This document shows positions 33,054 through 42,398 of a DNA stretch of 64,000 nt, one piece after another; the first letter of the stretch is position 1, and each line of letters begins with the position of its first letter. The DNA lies in NCBI GenBank assembly GCA_963803295.1, contig CAWDMC010000009.1, forward strand, positions 248,001 through 312,000, written 5' to 3'. The position numbers were made by a program, and so were the translations under genes. Below the pieces are notes generated by a model, which worked only from the letters and a program-made list of their open reading frames with translations, was not told the DNA's origin and did not search any database. Source of the stretch: CAWDMC01 sp963803295 (lineage in GTDB: Bacteria > Acidobacteriota > Terriglobia > UBA7540).

Positions 33054-35243
33054 ATGGCGAGCGGCGTCCAACGTTATTTCGAGATTTCTCTGCTGCTGAT
33101 GCTGGGAATCGCCTTCGCGACACTCGCCACCACGGGCAAGCTCGATCTGCCGTCGATCATTGTGCTCTCCGGAGGGTTGCTGGCACGGTTGTGGCGGCGT
33201 GATATCTTACTTTCTCACCGTACAGTGACGCTGCTAGCCGCAGCTTACATTCCATTCTATGCATTGGACCTGCTGGTGCTCTCTTCCGGGGCCGCCCTGG
33301 TTGACCGCATGCTCAGCGCTACGGTCCACCTGATTCTGTTCACTGCGGTTATCAAGATCTTTTCAGCGCGGACTTATCGTGATTACGGCTATCTGGCAAC
33401 ACTCTCCTTTCTGATGATGCTGGCCGCTGCCATCCTTACCGTGAGCACGAACTACTTGGTGGGACTGCTCGTTTACCTCCTCTTCGCCACCTCCACCTTC
33501 GTCAGTTATGAAGTGAAACGCTCGGCCGAAGAGGCCTCCTTCCCGCCGCCGAAGCCGGAGGGTGAACCGGGAAAGCTGCACGATGACCGGGAGACCCGGG
33601 GCACCGATCGCGGATCCAGCCGGGGGACAGGAATCGAAAAGGCGCTGCTGGGAACGACACTAGGGCTTACCGTCGCGAATGCGGTGCTGGCAGCCATCCT
33701 GTTCTACGTGATTCCTCGCTACCACACGAGCTACTTCACTGCCATTTCCACCCACTCGGAGAACGTCACGGGATTCTCCGAAAGCGTCAGTCTGGGCGAT
33801 CTGCGAAACATGAAACGCTCTCGCCTGGTGGTCATGCGAGTGGTGGTCGAAGGCAATCCGCGCAACTTCGAGGGAGTGAAATGGCGCGGCGTGGGGCTGA
33901 CCAGCTTTGATGGCAGGCACTGGTACCAGGATAATACCGCCCAGACGGCCATTACCGCCGCCGTTCCGCAGCATTTCATGCTGCCGTTGGCGGAAGGCTG
34001 GCAGCGACGGCCCCGCCATACGCTGCGCTATCGTGTGCAGTTGGCGGCACTCTCAACCGACGTGCTCTTTGCGGCTGCCGTAACCCGAGAGGTTGGCGCC
34101 CGGCTCCGTGTGGTGGCGGTTGACCAGACGGACTCACTGCATAATCCGCTGCACGCGGAAAATACCTTCGACTACGATGCGGTGTCGGAGAGCGGTCTAC
34201 CTCCGGCCAGCGATTTGCGGCACGCCTCTACGTCGTATCCCCAGGCCATCCGACTGGTGTACCTGAATCTGCCGCCGCTTGATCCGCATATTCCCGAATT
34301 GGCCCGCGAGATTACGGCGAGGGATCAGTCCAATTACGATCGTGCCTCCAGTCTCGAGTCCTACCTGCGCCACAACTTCACCTATACTCTCAACCCGACT
34401 TCGATCGAGCCGGGTGATCCCATCGGCAGTTTTCTCTTCAAGTCCCGGCAGGGCTACTGTGAGTACTTCGCCACCACCATGGCGCTGATGCTGCGCACGG
34501 TCGGTATCCCCTCACGCCTTGTGAACGGCTTCCAGACCGGCACCTACAACCGCTTCGGTCACGATTACATAGTGCGCGCCCAGGATGCTCACAGCTGGGT
34601 GGAGGCGTACTTCCCCGAGTACGGTTGGATTCCCTTTGACCCGACACCTGCAGACCCAAATGCTGCCGAGGCATCGGGCGCGCTCGACGATTACCTGGAT
34701 GCCCTCGGTCTCTTCTGGAACGAATGGGTAATCAACTATGACTTCAGCCACCAGGAACAGCTGGCCAGTGACGTCGAGCAGCGTTCGCGACGCTTCCAGC
34801 GAAAGGTGCAATTCCGCTTCGATCGCTTTCGGGGACGCGGCCTCGAACTGGCGCGAGCCGCACAGCTCTATTTCGGAACCCACAAGCTATTGCTCTCGGC
34901 CCTGGCGCTCCTCATCCTGGCTGCCATCTTGATTGCGGACCGTTTCACCGGCGCTGGTCTTCCGCTTAGGGAAGAGTTGCGCTTCAGATGGGCCTGGCTC
35001 GTGCGCCGCAACCAAGCAGTGGCAGGTAGCATCGCGGCCACCCTCACCTATCGCGAATTCCTGAAGGCCATGGCAGTCCGAGGCTTTCACAAAGGCGTCA
35101 CTCAGACCCCGCGGGAGTTCGCCCTTTCGCTGCACGAGAAGGCGCCAAAGGTACTGGAGTTCACGCGGCTTTACAACGATCTGCGCTACGGCCAGTCGAT
35201 GGTTTCGGTCGCGGAACTGCGGCGGATGATCGAGGAGATTTGA
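33054..35243 (+). CDS. TgpA-type membrane transglutaminase-like protein (DUF3488)
   Basis: A 729-residue protein: N-terminal membrane domain with about six TM helices (DUF3488), an extracytoplasmic region, a transglutaminase-core domain with the Cys-His-Asp triad in QGYCEYFATTMALMLRTVGI, DAHSWVEAYFPEYGW and FDPTPADPN, then a TM helix (LLLSALALLILAAILIADRF) and a cytosolic DUF4129-like tail. The family handles periplasmic proteins or peptides; its substrate is unknown. GTG 32997 and 33006 are alternative starts. Homologues often sit next to MoxR ATPase and DUF58 genes, which are absent here. Confidence 0.88.
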   Translation: MASGVQRYFEISLLLMLGIAFATLATTGKLDLPSIIVLSGGLLARLWRRDILLSHRTVTLLAAAYIPFYALDLLVLSSGAALVDRMLSATVHLILFTAVIKIFSARTYRDYGYLATLSFLMMLAAAILTVSTNYLVGLLVYLLFATSTFVSYEVKRSAEEASFPPPKPEGEPGKLHDDRETRGTDRGSSRGTGIEKALLGTTLGLTVANAVLAAILFYVIPRYHTSYFTAISTHSENVTGFSESVSLGDLRNMKRSRLVVMRVVVEGNPRNFEGVKWRGVGLTSFDGRHWYQDNTAQTAITAAVPQHFMLPLAEGWQRRPRHTLRYRVQLAALSTDVLFAAAVTREVGARLRVVAVDQTDSLHNPLHAENTFDYDAVSESGLPPASDLRHASTSYPQAIRLVYLNLPPLDPHIPELAREITARDQSNYDRASSLESYLRHNFTYTLNPTSIEPGDPIGSFLFKSRQGYCEYFATTMALMLRTVGIPSRLVNGFQTGTYNRFGHDYIVRAQDAHSWVEAYFPEYGWIPFDPTPADPNAAEASGALDDYLDALGLFWNEWVINYDFSHQEQLASDVEQRSRRFQRKVQFRFDRFRGRGLELARAAQLYFGTHKLLLSALALLILAAILIADRFTGAGLPLREELRFRWAWLVRRNQAVAGSIAATLTYREFLKAMAVRGFHKGVTQTPREFALSLHEKAPKVLEFTRLYNDLRYGQSMVSVAELRRMIEEI

Positions 35244-35377
35244 CGTTACAAACCAAAGTGATGACCTTACTGTAGCGCCGGTGTCCCGACCGGCGTGTTC
35301 GGCGCTGAGAGCCTGCCTTGAGTGGAGCGAAGGGCAGCCCCGATACAGGATTGAGCGTCAGTATGATTTGTAATGCC
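35238..35377. repeat. MITE-like hairpin repeat, copy C
   Basis: About 140 bases; the left end ATTTGACGTTACAAACC overlaps the stop codon of the transglutaminase gene, and the right end is GATTTGTAATGCC. The core CGCCGGTGTCCCGACCGGCG is followed by a less conserved arm carrying GCCTGCCTTGAGTGG, shared with copy D. Confidence 0.65.
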
Positions 35378-35449
35378 GGGTTGTATGTCCAATGGGCGCT
35401 TGATCGAAGCTCTAGTGGACTTTCTAAGCTGTCGAGGAATCGTCTACGG

Positions 35450-37108
35450 TTAGGTCAGCATCTTTGACCTGCGGTAGTGCCGGATCAGCGCGTTGGTTGA
35501 GCTGTCGTGCTTCAAATCGGGCTCGCTTGCACTTTCGAGTTCGGGGACAATCCGTTTGGCCAGCACCTTGCCGAGTTCGACACCCCACTGATCAAAGGAG
35601 TCGATTCGCCAGATGGCGCCCTGGGTGAAGACGCTGTGCTCATAAAGCGCCACCAGCTTGCCCAGCGTCTGTGGCGTCAGCCGGTCCGCCAGAATCACGT
35701 TCGACGGGCGATTGCCCTCAAACGTGCGGTGCGGCACGAGCCAGTCCGGTGTGCCTTCAGCTTTTACCTCGTCCGGCATCTTGCCAAAAGCCAATGCCTC
35801 AGCCTGCGCAAACACATTGGCCATTAATAAATCATGATGTTGGCCAAGCGGGTTAAGGGTTTGGCGAAAGGCTATGAAATCGCAGGAAATCAGCTTGGTT
35901 CCCTGATGGATGAGCTGATAGAACGAATGCTGGCCGTTGGTGCCTGGCTCGCCCCAGTAGATCGGTCCGGTTTGATAGTCCACGTGAGCGCCATCGAGGG
36001 TCACACTCTTGCCGTTGCTCTCCATCGTTAATTGCTCCAGATAAGCGGGGAAGCGCTTCAAATACTGTTCGTAGGGCAGAACCGCTACCGTCTGAGTATC
36101 AAAGAAGCAGTTGTACCAGAGGCCGATCAGGGCCATCAGCACCGGAAGATTGCGCTCAAAGGGCGCGGTGCGGAAGTGTTCGTCCATGGCGTGGAATCCC
36201 GCCAGCATCTCTCGGAAGCCCTCGGACCCGATAGCGATCATGGTGGAGAGGCCAATGGCGGAATCCATTGAATAACGGCCGCCCACCCAGTCCCAGAATC
36301 CGAACATGTTGGCGGTGTCGATACCGAACTTGGCGACTTCGGCGGCGTTCGTCGAAACGGCGACGAAATGACGCGCGATCGCAGCATCATCCTTGAGGCT
36401 CAGCAGCGCCCAGTTGCGCGCGCTGCGGGCATTAGTCATCGTCTCGAGGGTGGTGAAGGTCTTGGAAGAGACGATGAACAGCGTTTCATCGGCCTGTAGA
36501 TCCTGGGTGGCCTCCGCGAAATCCGTTCCGTCCACATTCGAGACGAAGCGGAAGTTCATATCGCGGGCGCTATAGTATTTCAGGGCCTCGTACGCCATAA
36601 CGGGGCCAAGGTCCGAGCCGCCAATCCCGATGTTGATCACGTTGCGAATGCGTTTGCCGGTGTAGCCTTGCCATTCGCCCCGGCGCAAGCGATCCACAAA
36701 TGCCGCCATTTTCTCTAACACTTCGTGGACTTCGGGTACAACGTCGACGCCATCCACGAAGATCTGGGTTCCTTTGGGCGCGCGCAATGCTACGTGCAGA
36801 ACGGCGCGGTTCTCGGTAACGTTGATCCTCTCGCCCCTGAACATAGCGTCGATGCGGCTTCGAAGGCCGGATGCATGGGCAAGATCGAGCAGGAGGCGCA
36901 CTGTCTCATCCGTGAGGCGGTTTTTCGAGTAATCGAAGTAGAAGCCGAGATCTTCTACATGCAGACGCTCGGCGCGGCTCGGATCGTCCGCAAAGAGCTG
37001 GCGCAGGTGCGTGCTGCGAATTCTGGCATAGTGATCCTCGAGTGCTTTCCATGCTGGAAGCTGGCGGAGCGGAGCGATGGCTGAGTGTAGTTGCGGCGGT
37101 GTGGCCAT
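35450..37108 (-). CDS. pgi: Glucose-6-phosphate isomerase
   Basis: A 552-residue cytosolic enzyme that interconverts glucose-6-phosphate and fructose-6-phosphate. Signature stretches are intact: INIGIGGSDLGPVMA, DGTDFAEA, SSKTFTTLETM (phosphate loop), DWVGGRYSM, and GTKLISCDFIAF followed by SFDQWGVELGKVLA near the C-terminus. The ATG at 37108 has GGAGGTATC upstream. It is monocistronic. The length and motifs match the eukaryote/proteobacteria-type PGI rather than the short bacterial form. Confidence 0.95.
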   Translation of the reverse strand: MATPPQLHSAIAPLRQLPAWKALEDHYARIRSTHLRQLFADDPSRAERLHVEDLGFYFDYSKNRLTDETVRLLLDLAHASGLRSRIDAMFRGERINVTENRAVLHVALRAPKGTQIFVDGVDVVPEVHEVLEKMAAFVDRLRRGEWQGYTGKRIRNVINIGIGGSDLGPVMAYEALKYYSARDMNFRFVSNVDGTDFAEATQDLQADETLFIVSSKTFTTLETMTNARSARNWALLSLKDDAAIARHFVAVSTNAAEVAKFGIDTANMFGFWDWVGGRYSMDSAIGLSTMIAIGSEGFREMLAGFHAMDEHFRTAPFERNLPVLMALIGLWYNCFFDTQTVAVLPYEQYLKRFPAYLEQLTMESNGKSVTLDGAHVDYQTGPIYWGEPGTNGQHSFYQLIHQGTKLISCDFIAFRQTLNPLGQHHDLLMANVFAQAEALAFGKMPDEVKAEGTPDWLVPHRTFEGNRPSNVILADRLTPQTLGKLVALYEHSVFTQGAIWRIDSFDQWGVELGKVLAKRIVPELESASEPDLKHDSSTNALIRHYRRSKMLT

Positions 37109-37253
37109 CCTAGATACCTCCTTGATAACCCCATCAATCAGTCTGTTTCAGATAACAGCCCGGTCGTTAGATGCTCGTAGAGCCGCGACGGGGTTCCTAA
37201 AGTTGATCGTAGTGATCCTGCGCAAGTGGTTCGGCCCAAAGAGGTGTGAGTCC

Positions 37254-37282
37254 TTGTGGGCAATCCACTCCGTTGGTATATT
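37254..37282 (+). promoter_or_regulatory. Sigma70-like promoter, leaderless arrangement
   Basis: TTGTGG (37254-37259), 17 bases, TATATT (37277-37282), and the ATG at 37289 only 6 bases after the -10. No Shine-Dalgarno precedes the ATG. Confidence 0.45.
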
Positions 37283-37288
37283 GTAGGC

Positions 37289-37591
37289 ATGGCAAGTAAG
37301 AAGCGAAAAGGCAATACGAAGGCAATTCCCCTGCCAGCTAACGAGCCTGAGGAAGAGCGGAAGACGATTGTTCAATCCGGGGATATGCAGGCGTTGGAGG
37401 GCGTTGCTTACGCAGATTCGGAAAGCGTCAAAGAGCTACTCGAAGAGGGACAGACATATGAAGCGGAGGCGGTGCGGGCAGTAGAGGATGCGCTGGACCC
37501 CGACCAAGCCGAGGTCACCACCAAGCAGCTTCCGACGGACGACGTTCCTCCCGAGGAGTTTGACCCCGACCAACCGCCAGTCAGGCCGTAA
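37289..37591 (+). CDS. Small acidic hypothetical protein
   Basis: A 100-residue protein with a basic start (MASKKRKGNTK) and then a very acidic remainder rich in Glu, Asp and Pro (EEFDPDQPPVRP at the end). It is probably disordered with one helix (SVKELLEEGQTYEAEAVRAV). No family recognised. GTG 37256 is in frame upstream, but ATG 37289 fits the promoter at 37254-37282 and has higher coding sense. It has no clear link to pgi or to the DUF362 gene on the other strand. Confidence 0.6.
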   Translation: MASKKRKGNTKAIPLPANEPEEERKTIVQSGDMQALEGVAYADSESVKELLEEGQTYEAEAVRAVEDALDPDQAEVTTKQLPTDDVPPEEFDPDQPPVRP

Positions 37592-37649
37592 GCCTGCGAC
37601 GTGCCAGGGCCTTACTCCCGCCATTACCTCGGCGCCTGCAGGGATACCG

Positions 37650-38810
37650 CTACGCGTTGCGATAGCTGAGGCGAACTTTGGAGATCGACGCTCCCCGCAC
37701 CTCGATGCGCCTCAAATCCCGAGTACCCAGCCCGAGTTCTTCCGCCAGCCGCAAATGACTGTCGCACTTCTCAAATGGCGCCGTGCCGCGATCCGCCATG
37801 GGGTCAAATCCCATCACCGCCGTACAAACAGCATCTGTGGTAACGCAATTGGTTCCCGCGATCAGCAGGCCCGGCTTCACGACTTTGCCCGATCCAGGCA
37901 CCCACGGACCTTCGCCCTTGGTCATCGCTTGGATGCCGTCGATCACAGCAAGGTGGATGGGCCGTGCGGCCGCTAGATCAGCCGTTACCCGAGGCACGAG
38001 GTAGCCCGTGTCTGTGGATTGCTTGGCACTTACCGCGGGGGGAGCGCTCTTCGAAGGCAGCCGGCTTCCATCATGAAGCATTGCGCGCGCGCCCTTGGGA
38101 CGGAGACTCGGCTCATCAACGCCAGCACCCTGACCGTAGATCGTGACCGGGATAATGCCGAAGCTATTTTTCATGGACAGGGTCACGCCGGCCGCCGAGT
38201 GCTCCTTGAGTTTGGCCAGCGAAACGAACACGTCGCAGTCCTCGTAGGAGTGGTTCATGTCGTAGCCCTTAAACAGCAGGCCGCCGCCGGGCACCATCAG
38301 ACGCGAATACTTCTTTCCATTTCCTAAATAATTCGTATTCTCGAACTCGACCTTCGGCGTAATGCTCGAGAAGTCGCGCGGCTGCCAATGCGCTTGCCGC
38401 ATGAATTCCTCTACCGGGTCGGTGGTGGACCACGGACTCTCGAGTAGGCGGATGCGCCGGGCCCCCGCCCGGTCCAGCAGGACGACAGTCGCGCCGATAA
38501 CCTCGGGATGAACCCAGTGGGTCAACTCCAGGGGCATGCTATCGATTCTGGTGTCAGCACCCCCGGTCAGATTCAGCTTGATGGCGACAGTCTTGCCTTT
38601 CACCAAGCGATCCAAGCCGCCAAGCTGATCGAACACGGTCTGGAGCGTCGGCAGGACGTCCGAACCGTAGGTCCGGCAGGTACCAATGGCCACGGGCGCG
38701 GTCGGCGCCTTAACGTTGAAGGCAAATCCAGACTTCGAAAGCCAAAGACCGGCGGCCGTGGCACCCACGGCGCGGATCGCTTCACGACGGCTGCAAGGGT
38801 ATCCTTTCAT
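37650..38810 (-). CDS. DUF362 domain protein with Tat signal
   Basis: A 386-residue protein with a twin-arginine signal (SRREAIRAVGATAAGLWLS), so it is exported folded, probably with a cofactor. The DUF362 core is visible: GKTVAIKLNLTG, LLDRAGARRIRLLESP, DVFVSLAKLKEHSAAGVTLS, SMKNSFGIIP and IDGIQAMTKGEGPWVPG. DUF362 proteins are often linked to iron-sulfur clusters, but no Cys-rich ferredoxin motif is present here. ATG 38810 has GAGGAGG upstream, so the longer frame to 38894 is rejected. Confidence 0.85.
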   Translation of the reverse strand: MKGYPCSRREAIRAVGATAAGLWLSKSGFAFNVKAPTAPVAIGTCRTYGSDVLPTLQTVFDQLGGLDRLVKGKTVAIKLNLTGGADTRIDSMPLELTHWVHPEVIGATVVLLDRAGARRIRLLESPWSTTDPVEEFMRQAHWQPRDFSSITPKVEFENTNYLGNGKKYSRLMVPGGGLLFKGYDMNHSYEDCDVFVSLAKLKEHSAAGVTLSMKNSFGIIPVTIYGQGAGVDEPSLRPKGARAMLHDGSRLPSKSAPPAVSAKQSTDTGYLVPRVTADLAAARPIHLAVIDGIQAMTKGEGPWVPGSGKVVKPGLLIAGTNCVTTDAVCTAVMGFDPMADRGTAPFEKCDSHLRLAEELGLGTRDLRRIEVRGASISKVRLSYRNA

Positions 38811-39257
38811 GCGTCCTCCTCGAGGAATAGCTTGACAAGCTAGCCACCATTCTAACAGACAACTGGAGCGGAACATCAAGAGCAATTTCCCCAAAGCGCT
38901 TTGGCCGTACTAAGCGCTGACGGAAGACTCTAGCGTGGCTGAAACTCGGGTACCCTACGACCCACGCGTTGCACCCTTCTGTGAATCACTTTGGCATGGG
39001 TGTAGCCTACCAGATAGCCTCGAGGTTGGCGAGTTGAATGCCAGAGGAGGGGCGAATGGGCCAGAAATCGGCCCAAATCTCCGCAAAATCCCGCTCAAAT
39101 CCCGCAGCTTTTCCGCACCCTTCCCGCAAGGGCCGGACTTGCTCGGTAAACAATGTCTCTCAAGTCTTTTGGAGTTCGATAACGACTGCGCGATCCACAG
39201 ATCGGGTGCTCGTTCAGGTGCGACCCGGCTGCGGAGCCCCTCCGTGGTCACTACATC
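38811..39257. other. Gene-free gap with dispersed repeat copy 2
   Basis: The divergent region between the DUF362 gene and the broken hicB. Both strands have open frames of about 100 codons without Shine-Dalgarno sites; neither matches a family. The only notable element is the repeat at 39078-39122. Otherwise I see nothing. Confidence 0.4.
39078..39122 (+). repeat. Dispersed short repeat, copy 2
   Basis: Contains CCCGCTCAAATCCCGCA followed by GCTTTTCCGC, the same unit as 22037-22092 in inverse orientation. It is internally periodic (AATCxCCGC recurs about every 11 bases). Confidence 0.5.
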
Positions 39258-39471
39258 TTAGGCCAGCATAAGACGTTCGCCTTTTGGCTCAGGAATGGCG
39301 TCCCCAAACTCCTTCGCCGTGTCGATCCACAATCTGATGGCGTCATTGGCATGCGCGAGGGCCGCTTCCTGAGAGCCCCCGTTGAGCCATGCAACCCGGC
39401 AACTCCGGAATCTCGGCAACGAATACCTGGTCCTCATTACTCCAATAGATGATGATCTCGTATTTGTGCAT
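39258..39471 (-). pseudogene. HicB-family antitoxin gene, frameshifted, without HicA
   Basis: ATG 39471 has a perfect Shine-Dalgarno (AAGGAG, 5-base spacing) and encodes HKYEIIIYWSNEDQVFVAE then IPELPGCMA, the HicB partial RNase H-like fold. Near 39377-39386 (run of five C on the plus strand) the frame shifts, and another frame gives NGGSQEAALAHANDAIRLWI and ends in KGERLMLA. Corrected, it is a 70-residue HicB. The 76-base space to the trpB stop is too short for a HicA toxin and shows none, so it is an orphan antitoxin or a remnant. Confidence 0.7.
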
Positions 39472-39547
39472 ATTACTCCTTTCCACCTTCGAGCGCATGC
39501 ACGTCACCGGGAGGCGCTTTTCATAAGACGCGTACCACTCACCAACC

Positions 39548-40918
39548 TCACGCTGGCGCGCCTGCCGGGATCTTTGGCAAGTGCTCCAGCGCCTCGTGGA
39601 TCTTCTCTTCTGGATACTCGTAGTCCACGAGCTCGCCGGAGAAATACTTGTCATAGGACGCCATATCAAAAAAGCCGTGGCCGCTTAGATTGAAAAGGAT
39701 CGTCTTCTCCTTCCCTTCCTCCTTGGCTTTTAGCGCCTCATCGATGGTGCAGCAGATCGCGTGCGACGTCTCGGGAGCCACGATGATCCCCTCGGTTTGG
39801 GCAAAGGTAATCGCGGCTTCAAAACACTTCAGCTGCTTGTAGCTGACGGCTTCCACCACCCCCTCGCGATGCAGAAGGCTCACCAAGGGAGCCATACCGT
39901 GGTACCGCAGGCCTCCGGCGTGGATGCCAGCAGGTATGAAATCGTGTCCCAGGGTATCCATTTTCAGCAAGGGCGTCATACCGCTTTTATCGCCGAAATC
40001 GTAAGCGTAAACCCCCTTGGTCATGGTGGGGCAAGCTGCCGGTTCGACCGCAACCAGGCGGATCTGCTTTCCCAGCGCCTTGTAGGGAATGAAGGGAAAC
40101 GCCAGTCCTGCGAAGTTGCTGCCGCCGCCGCAACAGCCGATCACGACGTCGGGGAAGGCCTCGGCCAGCTTCAACTGCTCGATTGCTTCCTGGCCGATTA
40201 CAGTTTGGTGGAGTAGCACGTGGTTAAGCACGCTGCCCAAGGAGTAGTTGGTGTCCTGGCGGCTCGAAGCATCCTCCACGGCTTCGCTGATAGCGATTCC
40301 CAGGCTGCCCGGACACTCGGGATCTTCACTGAGGACCGCGCGCCCGGCGGCAGTCTGGTCGCTAGGCGACGGGATACAGTTGGCGCTCCAGCACTGCATC
40401 ATGGTGCGGCGGTGAGGTTTCTGGAAGTAGCTGCACTTCACCATGTAGACCATGCACTCCATATCAAATACAGTGCAGGCGTAGGCAAGGGCGCTGCCCC
40501 ACTGCCCCGCCCCGGTCTCGGTGGATATCCGTTTGATACCCGCCGTCTTGTTGTAGTAGGCCTGGGCTACCGAGGTATTGGTCTTGTGGCTACCGGCTGG
40601 GGAAACGCCCTCGTACTTGTAAAAGATGCGGGCGGGAGTCGCGAGCGCCTGCTCAAGCCGCGTGGCCCGGCAGAGCGGCGTGGGACGCCACAGCCGAAGC
40701 ACGTCGAGAACCGGCTCGGGGATCGGTACCGTCCGGGCCTGGGAAACTTCCTGCTCGATCAGTGCCATAGGGAAGATCGCCGCCAGATCCTGCGGACCTG
40801 CCGGTTGCCCGGTTCCGGGATGCAGGGGCGGGGGCAGCGGAGAGGGCAAGTCAGGCACAACGTTGTACCACGACTTGGGGATATCGCGTTCGGATAACAT
40901 GTAACGGTTAAGTGTCAT
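39548..40918 (-). CDS. trpB: Tryptophan synthase beta chain, TrpB2 type
   Basis: A 456-residue PLP enzyme of the TrpB2 subfamily (longer than TrpB1, about 400). The PLP-lysine segment is SPAGSHKTNTSVAQAYYNK, the phosphate-binding loop is IGCCGGGSNFAG, and the C-terminus has GIIVAPETSHA. It condenses indole and serine to tryptophan. TrpB2 often stands outside the trp operon without TrpA, as here, and is proposed to salvage free indole. The frame is open to 41011; ATG 40918 begins TLNRYML, the family start, with a purine-rich AAAGGCGG upstream. Confidence 0.9.
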   Translation of the reverse strand: MTLNRYMLSERDIPKSWYNVVPDLPSPLPPPLHPGTGQPAGPQDLAAIFPMALIEQEVSQARTVPIPEPVLDVLRLWRPTPLCRATRLEQALATPARIFYKYEGVSPAGSHKTNTSVAQAYYNKTAGIKRISTETGAGQWGSALAYACTVFDMECMVYMVKCSYFQKPHRRTMMQCWSANCIPSPSDQTAAGRAVLSEDPECPGSLGIAISEAVEDASSRQDTNYSLGSVLNHVLLHQTVIGQEAIEQLKLAEAFPDVVIGCCGGGSNFAGLAFPFIPYKALGKQIRLVAVEPAACPTMTKGVYAYDFGDKSGMTPLLKMDTLGHDFIPAGIHAGGLRYHGMAPLVSLLHREGVVEAVSYKQLKCFEAAITFAQTEGIIVAPETSHAICCTIDEALKAKEEGKEKTILFNLSGHGFFDMASYDKYFSGELVDYEYPEEKIHEALEHLPKIPAGAPA

Positions 40919-41049
40919 GAGACCGCCTTTGTCGAGAATTGGCATTAGCAATGAATCGGCTCCTGGCCCTGGTGGGCACAGGGACGAAAGTTCAACGGCG
41001 AAGAATATCATGGGATTCTACCGGAATGAATAATCTACCTTCTTAACTT

Positions 41050-41166
41050 TTCTTACTGTAGCGTCGGTGTCCCCAGCGGCGTTTTCGGCGCTGAGAGCCT
41101 GCCCTGAGTGGGCGAAGGGACGGCGCCGCTACAGAATCGAGCGTCACTGTGATTTGTAATGCTCAG
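41050..41166. repeat. MITE-like hairpin repeat, copy D (left end eroded)
   Basis: Core CTGTAGCGTCGGTGTCCCC, the GGCGCTGAGAGCCTGCC arm shared with copy C, and the right end GTGATTTGTAATGCTCA match the family; the left terminal repeat is not recognisable. It lies between the trpB start and a secreted-protein gene. The rest of the 466-base gap (41167-41384) has an open minus-strand frame without start signals and nothing I can name. Confidence 0.6.
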
Positions 41167-41384
41167 GTGGAGCAGGCAGCATAAGGAAACGGAGGGTACA
41201 CATGAGACTGTGACTCCGAAGAGCCGCACATTAAAGTCGAAGGTTTTCGATTGCGATTGCAGGAAAGACTGATTCGCGTTGCGGGCGACGATCACGCCGG
41301 AACGTGAGGTCGGGTCATCGTCGCCCGTCACGCTATATGAGGGACGGCAAAGTCGCGCCGTCCGAGTGGTTCAGATCAGCAATT

Positions 41385-41930
41385 TCACAGTGTGACGGCG
41401 ATAGTTTGGGTTGTAGTCGTTCCGTCCGCTGGAACCTTGATGCTACCCAGGGTACGAGTGTGGAAGCGATTGGGCAACGGAACCGTCGTTGTGCCGCCAG
41501 CTCCCGTGACTTCAATGCTCATGGTAATCATGTCAGTGGTTTGGGTCGTTAGAGGCCAAGAGTACGGTATGTTCACCGTACATGTCCTGGTGGTCCCGGT
41601 ACCAGTGGCTGCCACCGAGCCTGAATCCGTTACCGAACGGGCAGTTGTCGCCTCAAAGACACTAGCGTTGGCACTGCACGCAAACGTGGTCAGGCCTGTT
41701 GACTTCACGGTTAAAGTAAACTTGAAAACAAGCGTGCCTGTGGCCGGGGGAGTGGTTGCAGGCTCCAGTTCCCCGATCGACATTGGAGCCGGGGGTACGG
41801 GCTTGAAAGCGCCGGTGTTGGGGTCGAGATAGCCAAGAATGCCGCTCCCAGAAGCTTTACTTTGGCTCCAGGCGGGATGGCTAAATCCTATTAGACAAGC
41901 ACAAACGAGCAGGATCTTCCAGATTCTCAC
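41385..41930 (-). CDS. Secreted hypothetical protein
   Basis: A 181-residue protein with a signal peptide (IWKILLVCACLIGFSHPAWS, then QSKA). The mature part has a Pro/Gly/Ala linker (about residues 35-65) and then a Thr/Ser/Val-rich beta-sandwich-like domain with evenly spaced strands (LVFKFTLTVKST, TVNIPYSWPL, MITMSIEVTG). Start GTG 41930 has an ideal Shine-Dalgarno (AAGGAGG, 5 bases), so the longer frame from 42011 is rejected. No family recognised; Thr-rich exported proteins are common in soil bacteria. Confidence 0.75.
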   Translation of the reverse strand: MRIWKILLVCACLIGFSHPAWSQSKASGSGILGYLDPNTGAFKPVPPAPMSIGELEPATTPPATGTLVFKFTLTVKSTGLTTFACSANASVFEATTARSVTDSGSVAATGTGTTRTCTVNIPYSWPLTTQTTDMITMSIEVTGAGGTTTVPLPNRFHTRTLGSIKVPADGTTTTQTIAVTL

Positions 41931-42398
41931 ATATCCTCCTTGGTCAGTGTTCAATCGCGTCTTGCCGGCTGATCGGAAATCTGTGCGATTTCGGTTACAC
42001 TCGACCAGCAAAACAACCCGAGTCTGTGTTCTTATGTTCCCTGAATTTCCGGCATTGTAACTGATGATGGCATCCTTATGTCAAGTACTTTCCGCTCTCG
42101 ACTTCTCGAGAACAGAGGGTCTAACCCCTTTTAAACGTACTCCTTCCAACACTACCTGTCGCTCCAAGCGATGGACCTTGTCGTCATAAGAACGCAAGTT
42201 CTTTGGCCTAATTTGTATAGAAAAAGGTGTTAGTCTGAAACCAAGACCCGTCTCATTCCCTGCGTCGGTATCATCCTCCCTTCGCCCTTACGTCGCTGCA
42301 CGCACTGGACAAGTTGCCTCGCTACAGTTCTTTCATCTTCGAGGCCCAACGGCGGCACGCTACAATGTTGTGTTCGCCCAAGGAGCGAAGGAGGCTGC
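41931..42398. other. 468-base gene-free gap
   Basis: Divergent region between the secreted protein and panE. It is AT-richer than its surroundings, which suits promoters for both genes, but I can fix no -35/-10 pair with confidence. No repeat or RNA gene seen. Confidence 0.4.

Noticed and set aside
40220..40897. 225-residue plus-strand ORF over trpB
   Set aside because: Shadow of TrpB2, whose motifs are intact on the other strand.
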